A stretch of DNA of 26,316 nt from Helicobacteraceae bacterium (GCA_027061425.1 JALSUN010000170.1:1-26316); one strand, 5' to 3'. Positions 1-7,889 are shown, numbered from the stretch's first letter. Notes: a model not told the origin generated them from the letters alone. Made by a program: numbers and translations.

Positions 1-382
1 AAGCACTGGGATTAAATAGAGTACTAATATCACCTGTAGTAATACCTAGAGCGCTCAGTTTACCTGTCAAAACATCCATTCGTATCTGTAACTGCTCCTC
101 ATAGACAGGGATGTTTCCACTAAAACTATGTACAGAACTGCCAATTAATACGCCAACCAATGAAAACACAATCATCAATCCACCAAGAACACTGATCAGT
201 GCTAAGGGTGCGGGTACATTTTTTTCGAGTAACCAGGCATAGATAGGAGAGATGACAATTGCTATAAAGCTGGCCAGAAGGATGGGTACAACGATGACAG
301 AGGCCATTTTCATGGCACCGAGAATAATTATGATCCCCGCCATAACTAATATGATATTTCCAGAAGATTTTACTTGTATCAT
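1..382 (-). CDS. AI-2E family (PerM/TqsA-type) transporter, N-terminal part
   Basis: The reading frame opens with ATG at 382 on the minus strand and runs off the window start after about 127 codons, so only the N-terminus is present. The translation begins MIQVKSSGNIILVMAGIII and has two closely spaced hydrophobic segments (about residues 8-25 and 27-45) followed by a third (about 55-82). The stretch VPILLASFIAIVISPIYAWL is typical of the start of the AI-2E transporter/PerM family, multi-span inner-membrane proteins that include the autoinducer-2 exporter TqsA and sodium/proton antiporters. After the third span comes a soluble stretch with a Glu/Gln-rich helix, as in this family. The substrate cannot be told from this fragment. 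The gene diverges from the membrane protein gene at 462. Confidence 0.75.
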   Translation of the reverse strand, partial: MIQVKSSGNIILVMAGIIIILGAMKMASVIVVPILLASFIAIVISPIYAWLLEKNVPAPLALISVLGGLMIVFSLVGVLIGSSVHSFSGNIPVYEEQLQIRMDVLTGKLSALGITTGDISTLFNPSA

Positions 383-391
383 TGATTCAAC

Positions 392-422
392 TTATGTTAA
401 TATGTGATGAATTTTAACATAA
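392..422. promoter_or_regulatory. Perfect 9-bp inverted repeat in the divergent gap
   Basis: TTATGTTAA at 392-400 is matched by TTAACATAA at 414-422, with a 13-nt spacer. It starts 10 bp upstream of the AI-2E transporter start codon. The arms have the size of a dimeric regulator site, but the 13-nt spacer is long and the DNA is AT-rich, so chance is possible. Confidence 0.35.
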
Positions 423-424
423 TT

Positions 425-444
425 AGAGTATAAGTTTATACTCT
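425..444. promoter_or_regulatory. Perfect palindrome with a -10 box on each strand
   Basis: AGAGTATAA (425-433), GT, TTATACTCT (436-444) is a perfect 9-bp inverted repeat. It contains TATACT on the plus strand (437-442) and, by symmetry, TATACT on the minus strand (427-432). A plus-strand start about 7 nt after the -10 would give a leader of about a dozen bases carrying AAGGA (452-456) before the ATG at 462. A minus-strand start near 420 would serve the transporter gene. It can be read as a symmetric divergent promoter, an operator over the promoter, or both. Confidence 0.5.
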
Positions 445-461
445 ACATCACAAGGAAAAAA

Positions 462-1193
462 ATGTCTGAAGATCAAGGTTCACTGGAACGTGCTGTTGCA
501 GGTGATTATGAGTTTACTGTAGGTGAAGTGCTTAACGAAGCCTGGGAAAAAGTTTCTGGAAGTAAACTACAGATTGTTGGTGGTATGTTTATTTATCTGA
601 TTATAGCTTCACTCGCTACCGGATTTATAAACTTCTTTATCAGTGCTGACAAATTTTACAATTCTGGTCAGATGTGGCTTGGTGCTGTTACCGATATTTT
701 AATAGGCTTTATTACCCTGCCCGTTACCGTACCTCTATATGTTGGTGTTTTACTTTTAGGCTATGCTAAGGCAAATGACCAAGAAGTGAACATACAGTCT
801 ATTTTTGACTATTATGTCATTGTCTGGCCTTTAGTATTTGCTGCATTTCTTGTCACTGTTTTTACTTATATAGGACTCATTTTACTCATAATTCCCGGTA
901 TTTATCTAGCGGTATCTTACACCTTTGTCATGCCACTCATCATAGACAAAAAACTAGATGTTTGGGGTGCTATGGAAGTTTCAAGACGTGCGGTAACAAC
1001 ACACTGGTTTACTGTTTTTGGTGTCAACTTCAGTATTATGATACTGATGCTTTTAAGCCTGTTTACCTTAGGTATCGCTATGATATGGACACTGCCTCTT
1101 GCTCTTATTGCTCAAGGTGTTATGTATCGAAAGATCTTTGGTTGGAATGTTCACGATCCTATTCAAAACGGTACAGAAACTATAACTCAATAA
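462..1193 (+). CDS. Integral membrane protein of unknown function
   Basis: This 243-residue protein has a short acidic cytoplasmic-looking N-terminus (about 35 residues) followed by roughly five or six hydrophobic segments (about 36-58, 70-100, 117-150, 155-165 and 183-220). The central part, with IIPGIYLAVSYTFVMPLI followed by DKKLDVWGAMEVSRRAV, resembles a pattern seen in several small DUF-type inner-membrane families, where an amphipathic helix follows a Pro-Gly-Ile-Tyr turn. I do not recognise a named function. The start is supported by AAGGA six bases before the ATG. It stands alone between the divergent transporter gene and the convergent ABC permease gene, behind the palindrome at 425-444. 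Confidence 0.75.
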   Translation: MSEDQGSLERAVAGDYEFTVGEVLNEAWEKVSGSKLQIVGGMFIYLIIASLATGFINFFISADKFYNSGQMWLGAVTDILIGFITLPVTVPLYVGVLLLGYAKANDQEVNIQSIFDYYVIVWPLVFAAFLVTVFTYIGLILLIIPGIYLAVSYTFVMPLIIDKKLDVWGAMEVSRRAVTTHWFTVFGVNFSIMILMLLSLFTLGIAMIWTLPLALIAQGVMYRKIFGWNVHDPIQNGTETITQ

Positions 1194-1211
1194 TCGACTT
1201 CTACAGATAAC

Positions 1212-1230
1212 GCACATACTTGGTATGTGC
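1212..1230. terminator. Stem-loop between convergent genes
   Basis: GCACATAC (1212-1219), loop TTG, GTATGTGC (1223-1230) forms a perfect 8-bp stem 18 nt after the membrane-protein stop and 22 nt from the ABC permease stop. There is no real T-run on either side, so it may be a weak bidirectional terminator or a 3'-end stabiliser. Confidence 0.4.
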
Positions 1231-1252
1231 TCATAACGTCACCCTCTTAAAA

Positions 1253-2059
1253 TCAGCTCTGTATCTCTTTACCACTGTTGATGTTTTGTAAATAGTTAGC
1301 AATGTTCATCAGTGAAAATGTGACTAAAAAGATCATCAGACCAGGAAAGAAACTCACCCACCACGCGATGTCCAGAACCTCTTTACCATTGCTTAAAATG
1401 GTACCCCAACTCATCTGAGGGGCAACGATACCTAAGCCCAAGTAAGAGAGACCTGACTCCGCTAGAATGGCCCCACCGACTCCAAAAGTAAAACTTACAA
1501 AAAAGATGGGTGCTAGAAGTGGTGCATAGTACTTTAAAAGTATTTTTGTCTTGCGAACCCCCGCGATATTTAAGATCTTAATAAAGGGTTGGGAGGTGAT
1601 GGAGAAACTTTCAGAGCGTATGAGTCGCGCCGTTGTCATCCACCCTGTCACTGAGATAATGAGTATAAGTACCCAAACAGAAGCATTAATATAACTTACT
1701 AAGGCCAGAAGTAAAAAGAAAGTAGGAAAGGTCAAAAAGAGATCCACCATCACCACAAAAGCCTTGTCCACCCGACCTCTGAAGTAACCCGCTGTTGCCC
1801 CTAACATCAGTCCTACAAAAGAAGCAATGAAGGCACTACCTATACCTATAAGCAGAGAGACCTTACCTCCTTCTATAAGACGTGCTAGAAGGTCTCTTCC
1901 TAAACGGTCTGTACCTAAAGGAAAGAGAGCAGAAGGTTCCATTAGAATGGCCTCTTTATGTAGATCATAAGGACTTTGAGTATAAAAGTACTGTCCCATA
2001 AATACAAAAATAAAGAGTAAAGAAAGTGTGGTTACACTTAAATAAGGGGTCTTTGACAC
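1253..2059 (-). CDS. Oligopeptide/dipeptide-type ABC transporter permease (OppC/DppC/NikC family)
   Basis: The 268-residue protein is an inner-membrane permease subunit of the BPD_transp_1 superfamily. An N-terminal span (about residues 7-26) is followed by the family hallmark PLGTDRLGRDLLARLIEGG (about 47-66), further spans, and the EAA-loop region GVGGAILAESGLSYLGLGIVAP (about 193-214), which contacts the ATPase. The start is a GTG at 2059 with GAAGG upstream; no ATG fits. It lies 23 bp after a lipoprotein gene and may be cotranscribed with it. No DppB-type partner, ATPase or periplasmic binding protein is in the window, so substrate and partners are unknown. The OppC/DppC-side assignment is firm; peptide or nickel specificity is not. 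Confidence 0.88.
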   Translation of the reverse strand: MSKTPYLSVTTLSLLFIFVFMGQYFYTQSPYDLHKEAILMEPSALFPLGTDRLGRDLLARLIEGGKVSLLIGIGSAFIASFVGLMLGATAGYFRGRVDKAFVVMVDLFLTFPTFFLLLALVSYINASVWVLILIISVTGWMTTARLIRSESFSITSQPFIKILNIAGVRKTKILLKYYAPLLAPIFFVSFTFGVGGAILAESGLSYLGLGIVAPQMSWGTILSNGKEVLDIAWWVSFFPGLMIFLVTFSLMNIANYLQNINSGKEIQS

Positions 2060-2082
2060 TTAACAAACCTTCATATAACGTT

Positions 2083-3450
2083 TTAAGGTCTATTTATCGC
2101 GCGTAGTTGACACCCGTTAATAACAACTTCTCCATATTGAACCGTATTATGTTGATCATGCCACCTTAGGACAGACTGTGTTCTGTTCTCATCGAAAGTG
2201 ATGGTACCTGTGACATATGAAGTGTTACCAGGCATCAAAACCGTCATATTCATGTTACCTGTATTAAAATCAACTTTTCCTGATAATTTTGGCTGTGCCA
2301 TGGTATCTCGTACATCATGGATCTTACCATTGATGTTTCCATCTGGATCGATGTCCATGATAATCATACCTACAGTCCAATTGATATCTGGAGAGAACAT
2401 GTTTCCAAAGCCTGTAAAACGATAAGCAGCATTTTTAGTGGCATCACTTTTATATGCTCTGTAAGATCCCGTACGATTGTCCTGAACGAAACTTCCCTCG
2501 ATGATATTGTAAGAGACGTGCTTACCTACTCCAGATATAGAGACACTAGAATCACCACTTTCTAGTTGTTGTGTTGATCTATCATAATACCAAAAAATAT
2601 TATTGTCAAAGCTATACTCTTTTTTCTCAACATCATCATGACCGATAACATACATCACGCTGTTGTTCTGATCGTTATCGCTTTTGTCTTTAATCGTCTG
2701 CCCGTCTCCCATCACAACAACACCACCATCAGCACGAACCATCACACCTATATAGCCACTGCTTGTGTTAGTGTCTGGAACATCCCATGCACCTTGGTAA
2801 GCACCACTATAAGCACATTCTAGTGTCTTTATCAAGTGATTTTTCGCATCTAAGGCAGTAGGTAAAAGTGTAATGTATCCATCAGTTGCACTCTCTACCT
2901 CAGTTGAAAAGGCAAGTGCCTCTTTTGTGAAGTCAACTTTAGTAGGCCACAGATCAGCTGTAGCTCTTGTGGTATCATCGATCTGAATACCATAACGATC
3001 AGCATCACTGTCAAGTGCCAACAGTAGTCTCACACGATTATTGATCACTGGACTTTCTAACAAGCTGGTACCTTTCACCATCTCTCTAGGTGTCGCAATA
3101 TAACGGCCGTTACTAGAACCCAGTTCAAGTTTTCCTACATGAAAGTGAAGTTGTTCGTTACCCACATAAGAGAAACGCCCTCCCTCTGTAGTCACATTCT
3201 CTTCACCTTTTTCATTACGATACTCAAGACCTTCAACCGCTGCATCTAAAAAAAGTCCGTACTTTATCTTATCTTGATGGACAGTAGTGTCCTCTGTAGT
3301 CGTGTTGTCTTCACTCTGATTCATTTGCATCAAATCTGCTAAAGAGTACGACGTCTCGCCGTTACTACAGCCTGAAAACAACATAAAAAGCGTGGTATAC
3401 ACACTTAAGGTCTTTAAGTTTATCATGAGTTTCTTTCTTTGTTTAATCAT
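2083..3450 (-). CDS. Lipoprotein with GETSYSL signature, non-cadherin type
   Basis: The 455-residue protein has a lipoprotein signal peptide ending LFMLFSGC (Cys28) followed by SNGETSYSLADL, the signature shared with the two lipoprotein genes upstream. A low-complexity Asp/Glu/Thr linker (about 42-60) leads to a domain with VEGLEYRNEKGEENVTTEGG and FSYVGNEQLHFHVGKLELGS (about 72-114), a beta-rich motif I associate with surface lipoproteins of marine proteobacteria. The C-terminal half (about 220-455) is beta-rich with a DIDPDGNINGKIHD stretch that could bind calcium. The ATG at 3450 overlaps the upstream gene by 8 bp; an ATG at 3426 (residue 9) gives a shorter, equally good signal peptide, and neither has a strong Shine-Dalgarno sequence. 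Function is unknown; attachment to a membrane by the lipidated Cys is inferred. Confidence 0.8.
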   Translation of the reverse strand: MIKQRKKLMINLKTLSVYTTLFMLFSGCSNGETSYSLADLMQMNQSEDNTTTEDTTVHQDKIKYGLFLDAAVEGLEYRNEKGEENVTTEGGRFSYVGNEQLHFHVGKLELGSSNGRYIATPREMVKGTSLLESPVINNRVRLLLALDSDADRYGIQIDDTTRATADLWPTKVDFTKEALAFSTEVESATDGYITLLPTALDAKNHLIKTLECAYSGAYQGAWDVPDTNTSSGYIGVMVRADGGVVVMGDGQTIKDKSDNDQNNSVMYVIGHDDVEKKEYSFDNNIFWYYDRSTQQLESGDSSVSISGVGKHVSYNIIEGSFVQDNRTGSYRAYKSDATKNAAYRFTGFGNMFSPDINWTVGMIIMDIDPDGNINGKIHDVRDTMAQPKLSGKVDFNTGNMNMTVLMPGNTSYVTGTITFDENRTQSVLRWHDQHNTVQYGEVVINGCQLRAINRP

Positions 3451-4525
3451 ATATCTCTACAGAGAGTTGCATTGTATTACAACTGTCATACTCGGCACAG
3501 ACCTTTACGTCTATTGGATATGTTGTAGAAGTTTTTGACTTGATTTTAATTGTTAAGATACCATCAAAAGAGATTGTAAAATCACTATCACCGCTAATTT
3601 TATAATAAGTAAGTGGTGTATAACCTGTAACTTCATCAGCATTTAAATGTATTTGATATGTTGTACTAGATATATAACCACCATCTTTAACTTTAATTAT
3701 AGTGGGATTAATATCTTCTATAGTTCCAGATATATGCGCTCCATAAACCAAGTTTGTGGGAGCTTTTATATTTAAGATCTCTACGACTACCTCTTGTGTT
3801 GTCATGTTCGCATATGATGTTTGATCTACCACTTGAACATTGATATGATAGATGTTATCTCCATCACCATCTTGCGGTGCCTCAAAGTCAGGTGTCGAGA
3901 CAAAAGAGAGCTTACCTGTAGTCTCATCAAGTGTAAAAAGGCTTTCATCAAAACCTGGTTCAAGATAGTAGTTAATATCAGCACCTGTTCCAGATGATGC
4001 TTGAATTTGTATCGCGCTGGTGTTATTCTCATAAACACTCACACGCTTGGTCACGATACCAGGACGTACACGTTGAGCATTTTCAACGATCTCTATGTTG
4101 AGATCAACACTAATAATTTCAAATCCGTCTTGAACGGTCACAGTGACATCATATACGTTATCACCATTAGCATCTTCAGCAGGTGAATAATAAGGAAGTT
4201 TCACAAAGTAGAGACTTCCATTACTATCGATGCGAAAGTATGCTTTATCTGCACCACTGAGTCTATAGACAAGAGGATCATTCGAACTGTTTTTCACTTG
4301 AATCTGAGTCACAGACTTGTTTAAATCAACAAAGACATTTGGATTGGTAACAAGATCACTGTCTATTTTAAATGCTGTTGATAGGTCTTCTTGAGTACTG
4401 TTTCTATCAATGATCATCTGCAGATCATCAAGACTGTAACTGGTCTCTCCATTTCCACAACCACTAAAAGTAAGTGTTGCAAGGATCAAAGTCAATATTA
4501 TTAATATATGTTTAAAATTTTTCAT
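3443..4525 (-). CDS. Cadherin-repeat lipoprotein with GETSYSL signature
   Basis: The 360-residue protein has a signal peptide ending TLTFSGC (Cys23) followed by GNGETSYSLDDLQ. The rest is beta-sandwich repeats of cadherin type: one at about 65-150 (calcium-type motif DANGDNVYDVTVTVQD), one at about 152-250 (VSVYENN at its start, DGDGDNIYHINVQVVD near its end) and a more diverged one at about 255-360. In bacteria such repeats form calcium-stiffened extracellular or periplasmic stalks. The start is well set by AAAGGAAC upstream of the ATG. It overlaps the next lipoprotein gene by 8 bp, so the two are probably one operon, and it has its own copy of the element at 4590-4659. Function beyond adhesion or scaffolding is not visible. 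Confidence 0.82.
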   Translation of the reverse strand: MKNFKHILIILTLILATLTFSGCGNGETSYSLDDLQMIIDRNSTQEDLSTAFKIDSDLVTNPNVFVDLNKSVTQIQVKNSSNDPLVYRLSGADKAYFRIDSNGSLYFVKLPYYSPAEDANGDNVYDVTVTVQDGFEIISVDLNIEIVENAQRVRPGIVTKRVSVYENNTSAIQIQASSGTGADINYYLEPGFDESLFTLDETTGKLSFVSTPDFEAPQDGDGDNIYHINVQVVDQTSYANMTTQEVVVEILNIKAPTNLVYGAHISGTIEDINPTIIKVKDGGYISSTTYQIHLNADEVTGYTPLTYYKISGDSDFTISFDGILTIKIKSKTSTTYPIDVKVCAEYDSCNTMQLSVEIYD

Positions 4526-4589
4526 AAAGTTCCTTTAGAACATAAATAGAAACTGATCAACTACTGTTGTCTAGTCCTACTAGCTACTT

Positions 4590-4659
4590 CTAATATCGCA
4601 TATATTGGCTAAAAGTCCTATTAATCCTACAGGTTTACAACATAAGTAAAGCAAATACT
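4590..4659 (-). promoter_or_regulatory. Upstream element, copy 1 (shared with 7671-7739)
   Basis: About 70 bp lying 65 bp upstream of the cadherin lipoprotein start is closely matched upstream of the larger cadherin lipoprotein gene. The block AATATATGCGATATTAG (minus strand, 4590-4606) is identical over 17 bp in both; the next 50 bp include matched CTTTTAG and TTTACTTAT blocks with small indels. It probably carries the promoter. The CGATAT in it resembles a FliA-type -10, but a matching -35 was not found, so the sigma factor is open. Confidence 0.55.
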
Positions 4660-4673
4660 GAGCAGATCAACTT

Positions 4674-4692
4674 TTAATACAGCCAGTATTAA
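4674..4692. other. Small stem-loop after the large lipoprotein gene
   Basis: TTAATAC (4674-4680), loop AGCCA, GTATTAA (4686-4692) is a perfect 7-bp stem, 60 bp after the stop of the large cadherin gene and just upstream of the shared element. It has no T-run and an AT-rich stem. It may be a weak terminator or an operator. Nothing else was seen in the 227-bp gap apart from the upstream element. Confidence 0.25.
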
Positions 4693-4752
4693 TAACTTAG
4701 AATATAAAGCCTTATATAGGTTGTTTTCATGAATTTAAGTTATATCAGAAAC

Positions 4753-7590
4753 TCAATCATTTATGATTGTAACTCTAAGGACTTGGTTAGAAACTTCACC
4801 ATTATCTTCGCTGACTTGAACTGTTAAATCATAATCCCCACCACTATGATAAGGAGCGTCTATTTTCAAATTTCCACTATCAGAGATACTAAAAATCGAT
4901 GCATTTGGATTGGTGACAATACTATAATGCAAGGTACCATTAGATGGCGATGGTGTTGCGGCAAGCTGTCTATAGCTCACAGTTGAATAATAGGCATATA
5001 TTATAAATCCTTTTCTATAACCATCACTAGCTGTTGTTGTCAGACCAGTATCAAAGCTTATAGAAGTTGGCGCATCAGCAACATCAGTCACATTAACAGT
5101 AATATCTTGAGTCGTGACACTGTCTGGATGACCGATCTCATCTGTTACTTGAATTTTAAGACTGTATGTTGATTTGTACTCATAATTTGCAATGTTAATA
5201 AAACTAAGAACACCGCTACTGCTTATGGTAAAGAGACCGCTATCAGCTCCACCAATAATGCTATAAGTTAATGTAGGATGGCTCGGTATATCTGACGTAG
5301 CGACGACTGTTCCTACTGCTGTACCATTTTCTGCAATCGTAAAGTCACCTGAAGTGAAGTATGGTTTACCATTGACACTGGTGGTCACATGCATCTCACC
5401 CTGCTGTACTTTAGAGTTGCCGTATTGATCAGAAGCTACAACGGCACCACGATAGACGTTGTCATCAGGATCACTGCTCCACTTATAAGCAGGCACTGTA
5501 ATGTCTAATTTTCCTGAACCTGAATCTATAGAGAAGATAGAATCATCATTCCCAGACTGCATAGCATAAGTTATGGTTGCAGATGGATCTGCAGATGTTG
5601 CTACAATGTTTACTGATACAGTACCAATTGTATCTGGAAGTACAGCAATATCTTGAGGATCAAACGTTATCGCTCTCGTCAGTGGCAGAACACGTACTAT
5701 GATAGGGTCACTCTCTGTTAAAGAGCCATTATACTGGCTGGACACATTGATCGTCACACTGTAATCTTGAAGGGTATCATTAAAATTAGATGCCGTTATA
5801 AAAGAGAGTACACCTGTCTGTGCATCTATTTTAAACTTGTTAACTGATTGACTTTTAATGCTGTATATAACATTAGCGTCTGCTATTGCTTTTTTAGGTG
5901 TTGTCGTAATCGTACCTACCACAGTCTCACCTTCTGTTGGAGCAAAACTTGTATTTGATGTAAAGGTATACTTTTCATCTACATTTTTAATGTTAACAGC
6001 TACTGTTTTAACAGCACTCAAGTTTCCTAAGTCATCTCTAACCTGAAGTGAGACCTCGTATGTAGGTTCTGTCTCAAAGTCTGGCTTTAGTGATTTAAAG
6101 CTTACAAAACCATCTTCAAATTTAAATGGAGAGTTAAAAGTCAGAGACTGACTTGTGTTCACAATAATATACTCAGAGACAACACCCGTACCCAAGGTCT
6201 CAAAGTCTATCTTTTCAAGTCCTAAACTGTTTTCAACGATCTCTATAGTATCTGTTGTTATCACAGGCTTCATTTTTGCTGGATCTTCTTTGAGATTAAC
6301 TGTTATCAGCTGTGTCGGCTCCATGTTGCCATAATCTTCTGTCACCTCGACAACAAAATGAAAACTGTTATCTCCATCTACATCTCTAGGGTTATAGAAA
6401 TCTTCAACACTCTTAAAACGTACATTACCATTGACATCGACTTCAAAAAGCTGAGCATCCTCACCGGAGAGTGCAAAAGTAACATTACCATCAGGTGCTT
6501 GAGAGTGTGCTCTCACATGAACGATGTCTGATACCGTTGGGATAGTGGTGACTGGGGTCTCATAACCATCAATAATAGGTTTCATTAAAGTATAATCAGG
6601 AACGACCTCAATAGTGATCACACCACTCTGTGTCTCTGAACCATTAAAAGCATTTTTTGCTGTGATGTTTACAGTAAAAGTGTTATTAGTACCATCTTCA
6701 TGATAGACAGGAGCATTTGCAAAACGTAATTCTCCAGAGGTAAGCCCTATACCAAACTCAGTCGTAGGTGTAGTAAAACTATACTCAGCATCTGGCATAC
6801 TTGCATCATTGGCAAGTGCTAGTACTTTACCTACAACACTGTGGTTGTCTAAAACAGTAAAGTTACTTTGAGACGTAAAGTGATAAGCTTCATCTACATC
6901 AATAATATTAACAGTAATACTTTGGACCGTACTGGCATTGTTAAGATCATCTACTGCTTGAAGTTGTATACTAAAAGTTTTTTGAGCATTTGGATCTTCA
7001 TAGTCTATACTGCTTTTTAGAGAAAGCAGACCATCCTTAGTAACAGTAAAATTGCCATCATCGACACCACCAGTGAAGACAAAAGAGTGTACTTTGCCTT
7101 TACCAAGTGCTTCTACTACTATCTGCTTCTCACCGGTTGTATTTTCCAAAATATTAACAACACTTGTGATAATCGAAGGAGCAAGCAGATTAATGTCTGG
7201 TACGACCACTATAGTGATCTTCTTTTGTGTCTTCTCACCCAAGGCATCTGTAGCAGTTACAATAACTTCATAGGTTCCATAACTTACCGACGCGTCAGCC
7301 TTAACATACAAAACACCATCTACTAACTCAAACTTATCACTCTCAACAGTATAGACGATGTTGTCTGACAGGTCTTCATCTATAACAACAGTACTCTCAG
7401 CCATATCTACTGCATATTTATCTTTAAGATGTCCAAGTGATGTTTTGACATCAACACTATTTTTCTCTTTTTCAACTGCTTTTTGTAGATCTTCCAGACT
7501 GTAACTTGTCTCACCATCTCCACAAGCGGTAAACAGAAGTGCCGTTGAAACAAGTAGTATGTATAAAAAATATTTTTTTGTAGTTTGCAA
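4753..7590 (-). CDS. Large cadherin-repeat lipoprotein with GETSYSL signature
   Basis: I place the start at TTG 7590, behind AAGGA with 6-nt spacing, giving 945 residues; the open frame extends 16 codons further to another TTG at 7638 with no ribosome site. The protein begins MQTTKKYFLYILLV, a signal peptide ending LLFTAC (Cys23), followed by GDGETSYSLEDLQ. After a short linker and a diverged first domain come about eight cadherin-like domains of 95-105 residues, many ending in a VTVNI-type strand and a D-x-D linker. Domains at about 132-436 and 437-739 form a repeated triplet (see separate entries), followed by two more. The C-terminus has no obvious anchor or secretion signal. It is probably a long, calcium-stiffened envelope stalk held by its lipid; adhesion is inferred. 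The gene has its own upstream element at 7671-7739. Confidence 0.85.
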   Translation of the reverse strand: MQTTKKYFLYILLVSTALLFTACGDGETSYSLEDLQKAVEKEKNSVDVKTSLGHLKDKYAVDMAESTVVIDEDLSDNIVYTVESDKFELVDGVLYVKADASVSYGTYEVIVTATDALGEKTQKKITIVVVPDINLLAPSIITSVVNILENTTGEKQIVVEALGKGKVHSFVFTGGVDDGNFTVTKDGLLSLKSSIDYEDPNAQKTFSIQLQAVDDLNNASTVQSITVNIIDVDEAYHFTSQSNFTVLDNHSVVGKVLALANDASMPDAEYSFTTPTTEFGIGLTSGELRFANAPVYHEDGTNNTFTVNITAKNAFNGSETQSGVITIEVVPDYTLMKPIIDGYETPVTTIPTVSDIVHVRAHSQAPDGNVTFALSGEDAQLFEVDVNGNVRFKSVEDFYNPRDVDGDNSFHFVVEVTEDYGNMEPTQLITVNLKEDPAKMKPVITTDTIEIVENSLGLEKIDFETLGTGVVSEYIIVNTSQSLTFNSPFKFEDGFVSFKSLKPDFETEPTYEVSLQVRDDLGNLSAVKTVAVNIKNVDEKYTFTSNTSFAPTEGETVVGTITTTPKKAIADANVIYSIKSQSVNKFKIDAQTGVLSFITASNFNDTLQDYSVTINVSSQYNGSLTESDPIIVRVLPLTRAITFDPQDIAVLPDTIGTVSVNIVATSADPSATITYAMQSGNDDSIFSIDSGSGKLDITVPAYKWSSDPDDNVYRGAVVASDQYGNSKVQQGEMHVTTSVNGKPYFTSGDFTIAENGTAVGTVVATSDIPSHPTLTYSIIGGADSGLFTISSSGVLSFINIANYEYKSTYSLKIQVTDEIGHPDSVTTQDITVNVTDVADAPTSISFDTGLTTTASDGYRKGFIIYAYYSTVSYRQLAATPSPSNGTLHYSIVTNPNASIFSISDSGNLKIDAPYHSGGDYDLTVQVSEDNGEVSNQVLRVTIIND
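5374..6282 (-). repeat. Cadherin triplet A'-B'-C' inside the large lipoprotein gene
   Basis: Residues about 437-739 of the lipoprotein. A' opens MKPVITTDTIEIVENSLG, B' opens VDEKYTFTSNTSF, C' follows at VLPLTRAITF. Each aligns with the matching unit of the preceding triplet better than with its neighbours, with near-equal lengths (100, 99 and 104 residues against 101, 99 and 105). Confidence 0.5.
6283..7197 (-). repeat. Cadherin triplet A-B-C inside the large lipoprotein gene
   Basis: Residues about 132-436 of the lipoprotein. A opens LLAPSIITSVVNILENTTG, B opens VDEAYHFTSQSNF, C opens MKPIIDGYETPV and contains DVDGDNSFHFVVEV. It is the proposed partner of the triplet at 5374-6282. Confidence 0.5.
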
Positions 7591-7670
7591 TGCTTTTCCT
7601 TTTATTACTATCGGACCAAAATCATGGATGTAAAACAAAATACAAGACTGGTCAATAGATGTAATATATA

Positions 7671-7739
7671 CTAATATCGCATATATTTACTAAAAGCCTG
7701 ATAAATAATGGGGTTTTTAGATAAGTAAAACCAATACTA
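7671..7739 (-). promoter_or_regulatory. Upstream element, copy 2 (shared with 4590-4659)
   Basis: Second copy of the ~70-bp element, starting 81 bp upstream of the TTG at 7590. The 17-bp core (7671-7687) is identical to copy 1. The rest of the 7639-7936 gap is very AT-rich, with a terminator-like hairpin at 7890-7913 and an A/T palindrome near 7845-7866. Confidence 0.55.
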
Positions 7740-7889
7740 CACAATTTTAGAAATAACTATATTTTATACTTATTTTAACTATTTGTTTATGGTATTTATA
7801 CCTAGATTGATAGAAAAATAGTAGAACACATTATATTTCTATAAGTTTAAAAAAGTTTTTTAAAACATTAAAGTGAGAAGAAAAGTTTG

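Noticed and set aside
4590..4606. A full FliA (sigma-28) promoter in the shared element
   Set aside because: CGATAT fits the -10, but no TAAA-type -35 sits at the right distance in either copy, so I list only a shared element.
7845..7866. A/T-only palindrome GTTTAAAAAA-G-TTTTTTAAAAC
   Set aside because: It is imperfect by one base and made almost entirely of A and T runs in a very AT-rich gap; chance is sufficient, and its placement fits no terminator for the flanking genes.
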